64,000 nucleotides of DNA. Source: Cruorifilaria tuberocauda. Taxonomy: Eukaryota > Nematoda > Chromadorea > Rhabditida > Onchocercidae. The stretch is from NCBI GenBank assembly GCA_013365365.1, contig JABVXU010000142.1:58899-122898 (forward strand), read 5' to 3'. The notes under the pieces were generated by a model that saw only the letters and a list, made by a program, of their open reading frames with translations, was not told the origin of the DNA and searched no databases. Shown here in pieces: positions 37,501 to 52,597 of this stretch. Within the stretch, counting starts at the first letter, position 1; each line of letters opens with the position of its first letter. A program made the translations under genes and the position numbers.

Positions 37501-40500
37501 ACCAGCCTGAAATATATGAACAATAACTTATTCCTTCATTACTAATTTTTCCTTACTTCTAGAAAAAGAACTAATGAAAAACCAGTTGAAAGTATGATTA
37601 CGAACTAAAATGGGTCACTCTTATTTATCGCGTTCTAATGGCCCTAAAAGTTTCATCACAAAAATTTGAAAAGAAAAAATATTCTATTATTGACAGGTTT
37701 GTCGCTGATGAAGTATGAAATGCACTATGTGATAAGAATTTGAGAAGCGAAGTAAAATGAAAATACCTTAATAACTTCTGCAATAGCTGCTGCTAGTGTA
37801 CAAACTTCAGGTTTTACAATTTTCACCGATGATCCCGCACCGGTATCCAGAACTTCAAATGGTACTTCAGATATTTCTGATGAGCCACATCCAGTTGTTA
37901 TCAATTCCAATAAATAATCCGCAATTAATGGGAACAAAGAATGATCATGCGACATTGTATGCCACGCATCAATCATAGAGCTAAATGAATAAAAAAATTT
38001 TTTTCCTAAAAAAGATTAAAAATACTTTGATATATTATGAAAAGTGAAAAAAAGACCAATTTCTCTTAAGCTTCAGTCATCCAGTTAGACCTATTTAGTC
38101 TAAAACTAGAATAAACTCATCGTCTTCTATCTCTCCTACTTCATATTAGCAGATTATTCTTAAGCAGCCCAACTTTCAGATCCAAAGTTTTTGAATACGT
38201 ACACAGAATAGGGTAATGGTCTAGCCAACATAACATCTATACATGCATATAGCTGATGATGTGCAAACGCTATTAAAGCCGCCAGTAAATCAGTATATGT
38301 CTGGACGCACGCATGTATATCGGGTAATTTATTTAATAATGTTGTGACCAGTGTATCAGCCTGTAAAATAAAATTTCTCTCCTACTTGGCTTTTAATAAA
38401 TCAAATTTCAGTTTTGTTTTAAAACCATTAAAAATCAATATCTTAAAAGAATAAGAAAAAAAATTGGACTGAAATCAAAAAAAAAACTGGTGGACAAATA
38501 AATTACTTCAGCAGAAAGAGTATCGCCTCGATGTGTCAATATACTGGTAAGTAACTGAGCAGCTGCAGAACTGACCTGACTCTGACGATCATTTAACATA
38601 CCAAACAAACCTGATATGTATGTTTGTATTTGGGATTGCGGCAAACGACTGTCAATAATCTGTAACAAGAAAATAAATTTAAGGAATAGAAGACGAGAAA
38701 CTGATCAAAGCTTGCTTGATTGTCAGAAGTGACTGCATAACCCATGATATAACTGATATAACTTGAAATCTGGACATTTTTATAGTCGTCTAATAAGAAA
38801 AATTTAATAGGAAAATCCATACTTACATCAGCCATAATTTTGATAGCTTTTCGTGAAAGCATTCCCTCCAGTTTGCCCTCATCACCAAGATGTTCACCGA
38901 TGAATACTGCCGGGTCAAATAACGTACTATCGACGGTGTCGCGGGAAAGACCTGAAATAGAACTATCATACTGTCAAATTTGGAGGATGCTCTATAATTA
39001 GTAGATAAATTATGTTAAGATAATTAGCTATTTCTTAAAGCTGTTCCGAATTACTAATGTAGCTTTAAAAGACCTTTATAGACATGAGCCAGCCTAAATG
39101 TCCAATAAACAGCACGCAATGCAGCGTGTCGAACAGCACATAATGAATCAGCAATTCGTGGAACTAGCCGAGCTAATAATGATGACATCGGACCAAACTC
39201 ATTTGCATGCTAAATAAAATCAAGCACATCAACGGGAACTTGATCAAAAGATAGTAGACCAGTTCTCTTAATGTTACTCGTTACCTATGAAATTTCATTA
39301 ATTATGTATAGAGTATATCAAAATTGAAGTAAAACAGAACCAATTACTTTCCCTTCGTCGCGCAATCATCAAAAGTGTTGTTAAATGATGCTGAGAAAAA
39401 TAATTTAAAAATTTATCACTTTCTACATTATATCCTTTTATATAGCTTACTGAAGAAGAAAAAATAAAGTACTTACACCTAGTGCAAAATCTGTAGCATG
39501 TTCGAAATAAATCGTAAGCACACGTAAGGTAGTATCGACAGCCCGTAAGCGCTCATGACCAGCCGCAGAAGCATAATATGGTTGAAAAAGCTGCAAAAAT
39601 ACAATTTAAAAACACTTATATACTTTCACTTGAAATAAAATTCCACTTTTAATTCCTATTACATTTCAAAAGAACAGTTTATCAAAGTGCTTGTTTTAAC
39701 TGGTTCTCCGATGATTTCCTGTCTAATAACCTTAATTAATTTTTTTTTTAAACATATCTCTTTCCTCAGGACTATTCAGAACCACACAAAAAATTACCGA
39801 CAAAAAATTTTGTTAGTCAGTAACTTAGTTTACAGCGACCGAAACAATAAGTTGTTGCTCGCATTAACTCCTATTACTATGACATTATGATGAAAATAAA
39901 CTTAAATTATTAACTATAAACCGATCAAACACACCTTTAGCAAATGTGTAACGGTTCCAACGACCGCTTTTTTTCTGATCATTTGTTCGATTGCTGCATG
40001 ATACTGATTTACTGTAGCATCCATCATCGTTGAACTTTCATCATCATCAATCTATAAGTAAACTTATTCTGTGCAAAATCTTTTCGGTGTCGTATTTTAT
40101 ACTGGATTTTATTCTTTCTCATTTCATTAAAAAAACAAAATCACCTGCGAGAAATTTGCAGCACAAAAAATTTACATCTCAAAAAAAATTTACAATCACT
40201 AGACATAAGAATAACAAGTTTTGAAATCATCAAAATTTATGAAATGAAATTAAACGCAAAAATAATATGAGGTTTCTATCAGTTTCAATATTTTCTGTTC
40301 GATGCTAAATTTTTAATCATGATTTGATTCAACATTTAAGGAAGCTTTATTCTTATTATTTGCTGAAAATATTAAAATTAACACATTATTTTGTAATATG
40401 AGAGCACAGAAGCATAAAATAAAATTAAGATTAAACTACAGATTTTATTTCTAAAAAAATAAATTTTTGATAAAAAATAACTTTTCAATCTTCCAAAAAA

Positions 40501-43500
40501 ATTCGAATAAATGAACTTTTAATGAAATGAAATCAAACTAACAGTTTTCAAGCCACTTCGCTCACGGCATAATGGAAACGTGTGATTTGTTAGGACATAA
40601 CCAATCTGCCATATATCATCATCGGATATGGTTGGTTCCAGTGCACTGAAATTATAACATCTAAAAGAATATCAGAAATCACGTCTTACGAAATTCCTTC
40701 CAATTTTCAGCAACAAATGTCTTAATTCTTATTTTTGAAGATAATGAAATTATTTCCACCACAGACTGATGAATTCCGACAATAGCAACATTAGAATCTA
40801 TTCCTGAAGATAATAACTACTGTAATATAAAATATGGAACCAACCAAATTACTGAGTTGCAGAAAAAATAAAAGTAAAACTAACACCAAAGCAGCAACCG
40901 CTTTACTAGAAAGGAGTCTGATGGAATTTGATAAAGTTTCTGGAGACTCAGATTCAATATAATTCTAAAATCACATAGCTGTAGTGAGCGAGAAATGTAA
41001 CTCCGAAGAAAGAATAAGAATAATTCTCCATAAAAATACTTTCTCAAATATATTTAACTGACTGTTGCATAACTGATATCTGTAAAAATGATATTTTTTC
41101 CAATTTTATTATGGCGAAAAAAAAAGAAACGTAAAAAGAAATCACTAGCTTTGATATGACTCAAAAGTTCAGTACGACATTCCAAACGATATTCCGTTAT
41201 GAGATGCACCGGATTCACTGAAACCGCAATTAAATACATCGTTTCCAACAAGGCTTCGCGAACTACCACTTCCTGCTAAAGATTATTCCGTGCGCATTCT
41301 ATGGTTTTTCATTTTCATTAAAATCATACCTCATTCTCATTCTATTTATTCATCTGGCCCAACATTAACATCACGTGGTAAGATCACAGCAAATCGTTAT
41401 TTTGAAAAAAATCTTAATTTAATTTTTTTGTCCAATCATGTAAGGAAAACTTAATACATTAACTAGATTACCGAAAATAACAATCATTTAATCAAAGCGG
41501 TTTAAAAAATTAATTCTAATGCTGATCCAGATCAAAAAAGTAATCTCTAACGAAATTACTTACAAAAAAAAAATTCTCGTCAACTTAAAGCTAGTTTGAA
41601 ACGAAACTCCAACCTTCGGATTTTCTAAATATCGTCGCAGAAATACAAATACAGTCTGCTCCAGTCTTTGTGTAACCACATCCGTTGGACAGTAATAAAC
41701 TACGTAACCTGAAAATTTTTAAATATTTTATTACAAAAATCGCATTGATTTTTTTCTAATAGAATACTTCAAAATAACGTCATACCATAGCTAAGCATGA
41801 TGGTAGCACGTAAATTAACCATTTCCTGATCAGTGTATTGCTTGTATGGCATGGCATCCTGAATTTATATAAAATTTTCTAAATCCATTTTAAATAACGA
41901 TAAGAGGAAATTCAAAAAAATAGTATTAAAACATAAAAGAAACGTAAAATCATTGTGAAACAATCGCAGTTGCTGAAGAGATTTTCAATAACATGTGAAT
42001 TTCAACTGATCGTTTTTTTAACCAGTAAACAAAAAAAAGCCTTGAAAAAATTATGACCTTAATAAATCCGAATAATCCAGAACTTTTCTTAAAATTCTCC
42101 CATTTGGCAATATTTTCCAATTCTGTGAGCACCAAATCGGTATGCGTAGTAGCGCAATAACCAATCGCCTGAGCGCAACCTGTGCGTTCAGATTGTTGTG
42201 CATGCATTGTTGAACGGAACAACAAAACAAGATGATCAACAACAAAACTTGTATTTGTTGATAGCGCTAAGGTTCCGCCAAGACATCGCATTAGAAATGC
42301 CTGAGAATGAACGACTACTTTGAAAAGTGACCAGCAAATTTCAAACAACATTCATTGTACAGTTATATCACCACTCTAATTGTAAGCTTGGAAAATTACT
42401 CTCAAAGCAAAAATAGCTGATTCGACTATAAATTATCAAACTGCAATTAGATTAAGTCATGTAACACAATACTCGATAATTGACAAAGGACATACGTTCT
42501 TTACTTAGTTAATATCTGTGAAGGAAAAGACGATCATCCAATGAATGAATATGCAAAACAGATATAAGCATAATAAGGATTGGAACTTACGATTAATTTT
42601 TTTTCATTTTTCCGAAATCTTAAATACAGAAATACCAACTTTTTCTTCAGGCGCATCACCGTATAAATTGAATTGTTTCCCCATTGCGGCTGCAAGTGCA
42701 CATCGCCACTCACCATCATTTACATTTTTCACGCATAGGTCTAACAAATCAAGCATGTGTGCATGCCATCGTGCAATACGTGTAAGACGAAGCTCACAAA
42801 CTGCACTCCTACCTCCTTCCATCGTATCGTTAATTGTACCGGGCGGTGATAAACCTAAAACAAACAAAGCCTAGAATCATAGGAATTAGAAATTAAAAAA
42901 GGTGATAAGGATCTTAATTTGAAAATTTGCAAGTTTCAGTGAAATATTCCTGAATTTTTTTCAATAATTGAAAAAAATTTATTAAATTATTCTGAACTGA
43001 CTGGTTTTATTATCTCTAAAAAAACTGAAATATATGTTAGACCTACTTTTCAATACAACGAGCAATTCATCACAACGTTTCGGTAGAACGTCACGCAATG
43101 AATTGTGGAACCACGGCGCAAGAACACTTAATAATAGTAAAGCTTCTGTAGCTCGTTTTGATAGTGCCAAACTAAGTGGTGCATTATTTGTACACGTTAT
43201 AAGTCGTGAAAATACTTGAAGATTCCCGGCGACATGAGCTGAAAAAAATATTAGCTATTATAACAATTACAATTATAATATTAAAGTCATGTAATACAAA
43301 AAAAAAATTTTTCTTATAAAGGATCTAAATCTTGCATTTGTAATAATCCTTTCAGCTCCTTAATTCCAGCGAATGATCTCTTTTGTCGCAAATGTAGTAT
43401 TACTTACGATTATCAAAGTCCGTCTCAAAATCAGGTTTTTTTCCTGCTTCGATCGTTCGTTCGGCAAGAATTCTAATACACTTAAAGATATCCATCACTG

Positions 43501-46500
43501 CTATGTTATATTCCTGGCAGCAAATGAATTCGAATAAATATGGCCAAAGTAACTGCAACAAAATATCGTTAATTTATTTCTTAAAACAATTTTTGATATC
43601 AAAAATAAAATCACGGGGAAAATCTATATGAAATCAATAAAATGTTTTTTTTTTCTAGAAATTGAAACTTTTAATGAAAGATAACCTAATATATTAAACT
43701 CCATAAACCAAACACATTCAGTTTGAAAATAATGCAATTATCGCCGATAATGCACGAAAAATATCTTATCAGAGTACAGATATTAAGAAAATGCCTTACT
43801 CAGTATTACAATTCTGAATCCTTCAATATTTTGACCAAATGCACACCGTATAATAGTTGAAATCAACCTTAAATGTTAAAGTCGCTTTTCCTTATTTATA
43901 TTAAAGTTTCTCGACAATATTTTAATTTAATCCAATAAACTAACGCTATGAGCAGTTGAGGATGTTTTTGCTATCGTTTGCAATGCTTGTCCACACTGTG
44001 CCCGCAAATGTGCTGCACTATCTGCTGATTCCATTTCTGATGAGAAGAATGCTTTCTTAGCCTTAAAAATTTTAATTATTGATTCGCTGTTGTTCAGAAT
44101 TAAAAATTTTTTGAAATTTAAGATGTCATTTCTACCAATCTATTAGAATATCGACTAAGCATGTGATACTATGAATATCTTAATATATCGAACCGTCCAC
44201 TTTCTCCTTCCATTATTTTCTCTTTTCTCTAATATTTTATATATAAGTAGGGCCTTCAACTACATTCTTTTCATTTCTTTTCTTTATCTATTGTTATTCC
44301 AATAAGTAGTAATTTTAATAAAATTTAGAAAAATTCTGATCTTGTAGATTATCTATACAGTCTATCTACCATAGCTTAACTTTAATGCGTAAGAACAGTA
44401 GTGAAGACTTGAATTGCATAGCAATCGAGGCTGTCAGTTTTGCAATTAATATAAAGAATCTCCAATTTAATTCACCTTAACTGATATTAATGAGCAGACA
44501 GGATATTGGAAAATCGATCTTTATCAGTTATAAAAATAACGAAAGAATAATTTTCTTCTCATATAAGTAAATTTCAATGTTAAAAAGATGAAAATTTACC
44601 GTTTCACCATCTTGAACGATAAGATTCTTTACTAAGAATATAATCACATTATTACCGCCTTCCACATCAATATATTCATGATCAGCTAATGCCACGCACA
44701 ACTGACACATTGCTTTCTTGACTCGAATACTTAGCAATCCTTCACTGCCAGCAAGTAACATTGGCTTTAAACCAAGAATTACTAATGAACGTTTATCGTC
44801 CACATATGGTCCTAAATGTATTTCAGCCGCATTTAACGAAATGCAAACGTCATCTTATCTAAGTAAATAGTGTTGGTATTGAGATATGCACATCAAAGAG
44901 TTTTGTATATTTATTAGAAAAATATATACTAATTGGTAAAAAATTATATCTTCAAATAACTGTTCTAAGCGAATATTATATTTATAAAACTAATAATGCT
45001 AATTAATCGTGAATCATGAAATTTTTTAATTATTTGACGATACTGATTTATTCAGTTCTGATTATATACAACAGTCAGATATAATTTCACTCTTCGTTTT
45101 CGTTATTGTTTTTTTGTCACCTAGTAGAGTAGAAGGTAAAATACTATAATACTAGGATATTACAATGTTTTATGTAATAATTATAGTCTAGGAAAAAAAC
45201 AACATTGCTAATCAATTAAAATTACCGGCTGAGTTAAGAAGATGTCTAAGAACATTGATAGCACCCAATTTTGAACCATCCTGTATATTTTGCATTTTAT
45301 GCAGCAAGTAATACACTATTTTGTCGGCGAAACGTGTAGCTAAAACATACGAAATAATTACATGATAATTGAAAATACACATATTCCAGCCAAGCAAAAA
45401 GATGTGCATGCAATTTAAACTCCTTTTAAAAGAGGAATGAAAACAAATGAGCATTTTAAACAGAAATTTTTGCTTATCCGACATATAATTTCTTTCTTGA
45501 TTTACAAGTGCAGGCGAAGAATTTGTCAGGTTAAATCCGGAAAAAACATAAAATTTTTTCAAAATTCGTTCCTTAATCTTTCGACAATGGTTAGCAATGA
45601 AAAATTAATCCAATGCAAAGAAAATAAGATTTAAAAAAGAATTTAACCCCTCATAGAGATGGCTACTTACAGAATAGTAATGCAACAAACTGGAATAGGG
45701 TGCGCTCATTCATATAACAGGGATGCGATTCTAGAAATGAACTATCAAAGCAGGATTACCATACAGCTTACACGGCACAATAACAAAAATATGAAAAGAA
45801 CAACAAAGGAGTTCCCGTTAATTTTGAAGAATAAGATTTTTATTTTGAATGATAAGTGCAGAAATATCTGTTAGATGTATTTTCTAAATTATTAGTGACG
45901 AACTGTTTGCTATTCGACCTCCATAGTTTCTAATATTTCAGCGGTGGCCTCCGGTGTATGTTACTTGACCCTTCTTACATACATATTAAAAAAAGTCATT
46001 TAAAATTTTAAAATGATGTTACAAAGTCCTTTACCGAAAGTTAATCTGATCTTAACTCTTCTAATTTATGTTAATATTTTGGATAAAGGGTTAGAAAACA
46101 GATGAAACGTAAAAAATTCGACGCGTTTTGATCTAGTTAAGGAAGTTTAGAATTTTCTTCAGATGTTACGAAATGACAAGCTATTTAGTGAATTAAAAAA
46201 AATGAAAAGATAGTACGATGGTCACATATCATGTCAACTAAAGCATAAAAATGCTTACGTGAGTGCTTGGTGCCAAATTACTAAAACCAAAGGAAGCAAA
46301 CTAATTCAACTTGAAGAAAAAAATCTCACTAAATTAGAATTAAATTATAACTCCCGCAAAATTTGCTAGTAATAGTTGGACATAATTTCTAACCAGCAAC
46401 ATGAAAGCAACGAAATGCTTCGCTTTGATTACGCATTGAAATATTTGAAGCGACAGTTTGCTCAGTAACAGAATGCACCAACGGGAATAACGCATTCAAG

Positions 46501-49500
46501 ATATCTTCCAAATATGCATCTAATGGACAGCTTTCATCAGCACACGCAGATTCCAGAAAACGGCACAAACCCTGTAGCACGACAAAAATCGGAATGTCGT
46601 AATACGAGAAAGAGGAGAAGGAAAAAGGAAGAGATGTAACAAGGAAAATTTTAGAGATCAAACGAGAGCTTCGTAAATTTGAAAGATGTAAATATTTCGA
46701 TTATTCAGTGATATTCCGAAGGAAAAGGAATCGGTAATGGAATGGATGCTACAAAATGAAATGCACGTGATTATTAAAATATGTGATATTTTGCATTATG
46801 CATTATAGGCAATTCATTACACTATCCCGATCAAATCCAATTTATCAAACATGTGCATAAAGTACCTGTGTTACAAGATGCTGGTTGGTATTAATCTTCC
46901 GGTGTAAATTCAAAAGCACTGGTACCAGCTTTCTCATTTCATCTATCAAGCGTTTTGGCGAAATCATCAGGCATAATTCTCCGATGCAATTAGCAGCTTC
47001 GGCTCGGACCTAAATATGAATCTGCTCTTCGTGCATTGTAACGATTCAGGAAACTTGTGTCTATATAAAAAGGAAACTTGTGACTACGCAAAAAAGAAAT
47101 CACATCTCCTATATAAGTATTTTTCTTGAGTTTCTAGTGGAAAAATCTATCTCTCAAAAGTGGAAAAGTGATATTACTTTAACATCTTTAGCATTTAACC
47201 AACTGAATACTGGATCATATGCCAATTCCATTTGATCAGCATAATTCCTTTGTACAATTTTTGGTTCACCACATGCTCGATTTTTATATATCTTGAAAAT
47301 AAAATAACCAATTAAAGGACAAATTAAATAAATTTGGTACATGACATTTATATCTCCCTTTGACGCGATTCAGTGAAATCGATGACGCTTCAAAATAAAT
47401 GACAAAATATAACTATTAAAATTTCACAGATATCTTCATTTATAGCTATTCTTCAAAATACAAGACTTTTACACCACTATGCTTATAAAACATTACCTGT
47501 TCATTTTCAGTGTTACCATCACCACTACACTTATCGTCGTATTCCGTTCTTGTAATATTTGAAGCAGAAGCATATTCACGAACTGATTCACAAAATGCTC
47601 GCAAGGCATGTGCCCAAACGTATCGACAGGTATCCGTTTTAATGTGAGGTAAAACCGAAATCACACGTGACAGAATATCCGTCAAAAATGGTACGAATCC
47701 AATTGCTACAAAAATTTCTCCAACCAATTATTAATGCATGATTTTTAATGCTAACATGAATTTTCTGAAAATAACGAATGGGAATGAATGAATCAATATG
47801 AAAAACTGGATAAAAACAAGAAATGAAAGATTAAAATTTTCATATTTAATACTCACCATTATGTTCAGCAACATTTGCTAGTGTTAAAACGATGTATCGA
47901 TGAGGCGAAGAAGTTTGCCCTTGTGGAAATTTCTGGAGCAATGCTTCCATTACATGTCCAACAAATTGGCTTCTCTTTGCTAGAGTAACTAGAACATTGC
48001 AAGCAGCTTGCGGCCAGTCATCATTTTCCTATACTTGAAATTTCGAAATGTAATTGAAATTTTTGAAAATTTGATAAAATGGTACAATATAAAGTACTGA
48101 AAAAACAACTTGATAACTGACGGAACATAAGATTATCTAACTTTGAGAGCTCATAGGTTTTACAACATTTTCATTATACTGTCGCACATATCAAGGAAAT
48201 ATATAAACATTTACACAATTTTAATTAAAGAGAATCAGAAGCAAGCTCATCACTACGAAAATCGTATAACTAAAGCTTATATCATTACATTAATTACATT
48301 GATCATGTGTTATAAGAGATAAACCAATACAATAGCGTCTCGCTAATATACTAACGCAATTTTTGATTTTATTACATGGGAAAATCAAGAACTATTTGAT
48401 TGCTTACAATTTTAAAAAGAACTTAAATTTACAATTTTGAAAATGATATTAGTTTTACGGATAACCAATAACTGATTCTTAAAAATCAATTCCAGAAAAT
48501 ACCTTCGAAAGCGTCATTTCCTGTGTGGCAAGATTTATAATTAGTAATGCTTGTTGCTCATCCAAATCTTGTGGCATTCGATTGTGCTCAAGCACCTGAT
48601 TTACTGTCGATAATACAAAAGCTCGATTTTGTCCTGTGAGCTGAAAACTGTGAAATAGAGCAAAACTTAAAGCTCTAAATTTAAAGAAGAATTAAAATCA
48701 GTGAACAAAGAAACATTAACAAGCAGTAAAAAAGCATGTAATATTTTTCACATTAATGAATTGAAAGAAATATAAAATTTAAAAATAACTTGTATACATA
48801 TAGTGAAACTTGTCGAAAAAAAATTAATGATACAAAAAAAGCAAATGTGATAATATGTTCAAGAAATCGTAAAAACGTGATAAACTTAAAATAAACATTT
48901 TATATTACTTTACTATGTTGCATCAAGAAAGCATATGCAGCGGAAAGAAAAACTGTAGGTTGTTCGATTCCAATTTTACTCAGTGATTCGGCAACATCTT
49001 CTCGAGAGCCTTCTACACTGCTTAATGTCACTGCACAATCAAACATTGCTACTACCAAATCTGCAAAAATATACTGAATCAAATTCTTCATATTTACGAC
49101 ATTTGTAAATTTCAAATGGTGATAATTAAGAAATAAAGCTATGATTAAATAAACAAAAAAATAATAATAATGAATATATAATAACAACAAGTCCGTAAAA
49201 GTTATAAGTAAACTCGTGATACACAAATAATAAGTATATAGATAAGTGAGAAAGGTTATAAATCCATCAGAATCAAGTAAACAAAAAACAAATAAATTAA
49301 CGAATAACAAGTCAACGAGTAACTAATTAATTGAGGGAGATAAGCAATCAAAGTGAGGAAAAAGTAATAAATAATCGTGATAAAAACTAGGAATTAAATG
49401 AAATGAAAAATAATAATGGATTAAATAATAGTTAATAAAGTTAAAACAGAAAAATAAGGAAGTAAATAAATCTGCAAGAGAATAAATAATTTCTTTTTTA

Positions 49501-49629
49501 CAAATTTATTCATTTACTTCTAAATTTACTTATTGAAAAAGAAAGATAAAATAAATTCTATATATTTCACTAATGCCACTATAAAATATTAAAATCACCT
49601 TCCAAAGTTTGAACCATTTTAACTTTCAT
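34501..49629 (-). CDS. mroh-1: Maestro HEAT-like repeat-containing protein 1 (MROH1) homologue
   Basis: Large HEAT-repeat protein; MROH1 has been linked to lysosomes, a role not testable here. Exons (minus): 49599-49629, 48909-49060, 48503-48640, 47857-48028, 47497-47705, 47178-47291, 46866-47009, 46394-46571, 45226-45339, 44600-44811, 43945-44061, 43408-43552, 43047-43238, 42640-42854, 42058-42300, 41786-41858, 41614-41708, 41150-41272, 40885-40964, 40543-40645, 39935-40051, 39477-39590, 39074-39209, 38827-38951, 38507-38659, 38203-38360, 37767-37980, 37389-37506, 37041-37219, 36659-36801, 36430-36529, 36221-36343, 36028-36141, 35694-35846, 35122-35259, 34671-34839, then a tentative 34501-34553. 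Phase is unbroken, giving about 1,718 residues (human about 1,640). Segments collinear with human MROH1 include NQSEAFRCFHVA, NVLRHLLNSA, LLWPYLFEF, ENFKKSSGLFGFIK, FGPMSSLLARL, RGLGDLAC and TGYLL. A TTTCAG 27 nt before the ATG may be a trans-splice site. The C-terminal 17 residues are uncertain. Confidence 0.9.
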
Positions 49630-50587
49630 CAATTGTTCCTTTTCGTACAAAAATATCTGAAATATCAAAAAAAAATTACGTCGTATTTTTTCCTAAATTC
49701 GTTATACATTTCGTAACAAACATTTAACATTCTCATTGAATGAAACCATAAAAATTCATTTTAGAAAACTTGTTACTTTTGTTCCTCTCCTGAATTGATG
49801 TTTTAAGCTAATTTCTTCACATATTGAATTTCCTATTTTTTAATCCAACCTCTAACATGCAATACTCAAATGAGATATTTGCAAATTCGGAAAATGCTGG
49901 ATAATTTTCATAATGATTTTAATGAGCTGATAATAAAAATTTCAAACAATTTATTTCCGGATCAACACTTCTCTACTGCTGTATTCTGGTAGAAATATGA
50001 TAATTGTACCAGAATAAATTTATTATGTGTAATTAATTATCATATATAATGATTAAATTGAAATTTGAGATCTCTTGTTTCTGCTAAGTTATAATTTCTT
50101 TGCTACTCTGTGTTATCTTAGCTATATGTAGTTCAGACTAAATTATTATCATGTAATTCATAATAAATACATAAGCCATGTTAAATTACGATAATAAATT
50201 ATTACATGAAATTCGTAATAAATACGTAATTCATGTTAAATTACGGTTATAAACTAAATTTATAAACTGTTAAATTTATAAACTAAATTTTATATATATA
50301 AAATATAATATAAATTTTAGGAAAGTATTAAAGATTTTCTAAATTTAAATCAAAAATTTGTTCTTTTGTTTATTTCAATTATCATTAAATTTAGAATAAT
50401 ATAATTCTTTGATCACCTATATCTCTGTTCTTTTTAATCTCTGCTGCAACAAATAACTACTACTATTTCAGCATCCATATTTACAAGCTTAGATCTCTAA
50501 CATATCCACTTCTTCTCTCTTTTCTACAACAACGATGAATCATTCTCGTGCAATTTTTCTCAATCGCACAATAAACAAATATATTTT

Positions 50588-50655
50588 CAGCAAACTATTT
50601 TCTCTCTTCAGCAAACTATTTTCTTTTCTTCAGCAAACTATTTTCTCTCTTATCT
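50588..50655 (+). repeat. Three tandem copies of a 21-22 bp unit
   Basis: CAGCAAACTATTTTC recurs at 50588, 50609 and 50631, each followed by a T/C-rich spacer. Confidence 0.85.
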
Positions 50656-51998
50656 CATTAGTTTTAGCATAATTTTATTTCGCTTAAACGTCTAACTTAA
50701 CATAAGAAACATATCTTCAATGATCCTATCAATCCCTCTTATCTCCTTAATTTCAATACAATTTTATTTTATTTTATACGTCTAATTACCTCTCTTTTCA
50801 AACCTCTCTAATATACGGAAAAGAGAAAAAGCATCCTATCTTCCCCATATGATAGCTTTCTGCTGATCTCTCCACAGAAACCAATTATCGCTGCTGGATG
50901 ATCAGTGAGACATACAATAAACGAGCGAGCGATTTATGAAAATGTTAATCTTAATGTAAATATTTTGAAATGAAGTATTCATCAGAGCTTTTTTCCCATA
51001 TGACACGTACGTGAGGTCACGCTCATTCGTTACAACTAACAATTAATAACACTTAATAACTTAATAAGTAATTATTGATAAATAAATGACTGAAATAAAT
51101 AATAAACTATAAACAAATAACAATAAATAATTAATAACTTCATAACTCATAATTAGTAGTATATGGGAAAACAAAGTTACGTGAAGTTTAGACGCATGAT
51201 TATTTTATTTTTAGGATTTGATGAATATGCGTAATATTTCCAAAACAAATATGACTATAACTATATAACTCGCTTCATGCATGCTTACTGTTTTCGCCTT
51301 TATGTAACAAAAATACACGTACGTTTAAAAAAATACACGTGTAAGTTATGTAAATGTATACGACGAAGTACTCAAGAGATGATAAGATCACTAACAAATT
51401 GATTTCATTTTAAATTCTATTCTATAACGAAGAACTATACCATTGCAATTCACTTTTGAAATTCGTAATTTTGATTATATGAATCAAGTAAAACAATGTA
51501 ATAAATGAAATATAGTACTAACCAGCATAAGTAAACATAGTTTAATTTTCCAATTTTAATTTTATCTTATCTTTTTATCCGTTTTCTATTCCATTCGTTG
51601 TAAATATTTCGCTGCACAAATCATATACTACGTGTTTACGTGAACAAATCACGTGAAAACACGTCACACATATATATTTTCGTGCAATTCGTTCAATTAA
51701 TTAATTTCGGCTTATTATCTCTCTTTGATCAAAACCTGATAATGATAAAATCTTGTGGTGGAAATAGAGCTATTTGCAAATTATGAAAATTAGAAATGAA
51801 TTTTTTTCTCAAATATCTTTTAGCATCATTTTTTATTTTATATTAAGTATTAATACATTATTTTAATTAATTATTTAATTATTCAGATTAGAAAAAAGTG
51901 GAATACTAACTGATTTAAATATCCAACGCGATTTTGAATTATCGATTTCAATTTTTTGTCGATACTTTTTTATTACTATTCATTAGCAAAATTTACCT

Positions 51999-52172
51999 AA
52001 TTCTTTAATTATTAGCAATGTTTACTTAATTCTTTAATTATTAGCAAAATTTGCTTAATTCTTTAATTATTAGCAAAGTTTACTTAATTCTTTAATTATT
52101 AGTAAAATTCACTTAATTCTTTAATTATTAGCAAAATTTGTTTAATTCTTTAATTATTAGCAAAATTCAATT
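51999..52172 (+). repeat. 29-bp minisatellite, six copies
   Basis: AATTCTTTAATTATTAGC starts at 51999, 52028, 52057, 52086, 52115 and 52144, exactly 29 bp apart, with variation mainly in the last nine bases. A degraded copy precedes the array at about 51975. Confidence 0.95.
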
Positions 52173-52543
52173 AAGCAACAACTAGAAAATACCTATGCTA
52201 ATTGATTTGTTTCTTTTTTTTTCACGAATTACTCATCGATTAAAATAAGTTTGTTTCTTTCTTTTCTTTTCGCAAACAAAAAAACGTGAAAAATATAAAT
52301 TTTTCTTCAAAAAAAAAAAGTAAGCAATTTCAAGCTTATGCATCAAAAATTTTTTCAAAATATCAAAATAAACTTTAAAAAATAAATTTCTTTCTTTCAT
52401 ATCAGAAACAAACAACAAAAAAAAAAGAAAAAAAAATATGCGAAAATAAGAGAAGAAAGATAACATTTATTGCTGTTTTTGATAAAGCATTCAGTTTTTC
52501 GATTTTCAGCATTTTAGCATCGATGCTATGTGCCTTTTGAAAA

Positions 52544-52597
52544 TTTAAATGAAAATTGATTATCGAATTTTTATTCCATAATCAATTTTCATTTAAA
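52544..52597. repeat. Perfect inverted repeat, 20-bp arms and 14-nt loop
   Basis: The left arm TTTAAATGAAAATTGATTAT (52544-52563) is exactly reverse-complemented at 52578-52597. It could form a hairpin or cruciform. No gene adjoins it closely. Confidence 0.9.

Noticed and set aside
45437..45874. Two plus-strand open frames of 65 and 71 codons
   Set aside because: Both lie inside the largest MROH1 intron, show no family resemblance, and MROH1 phase is complete without them.
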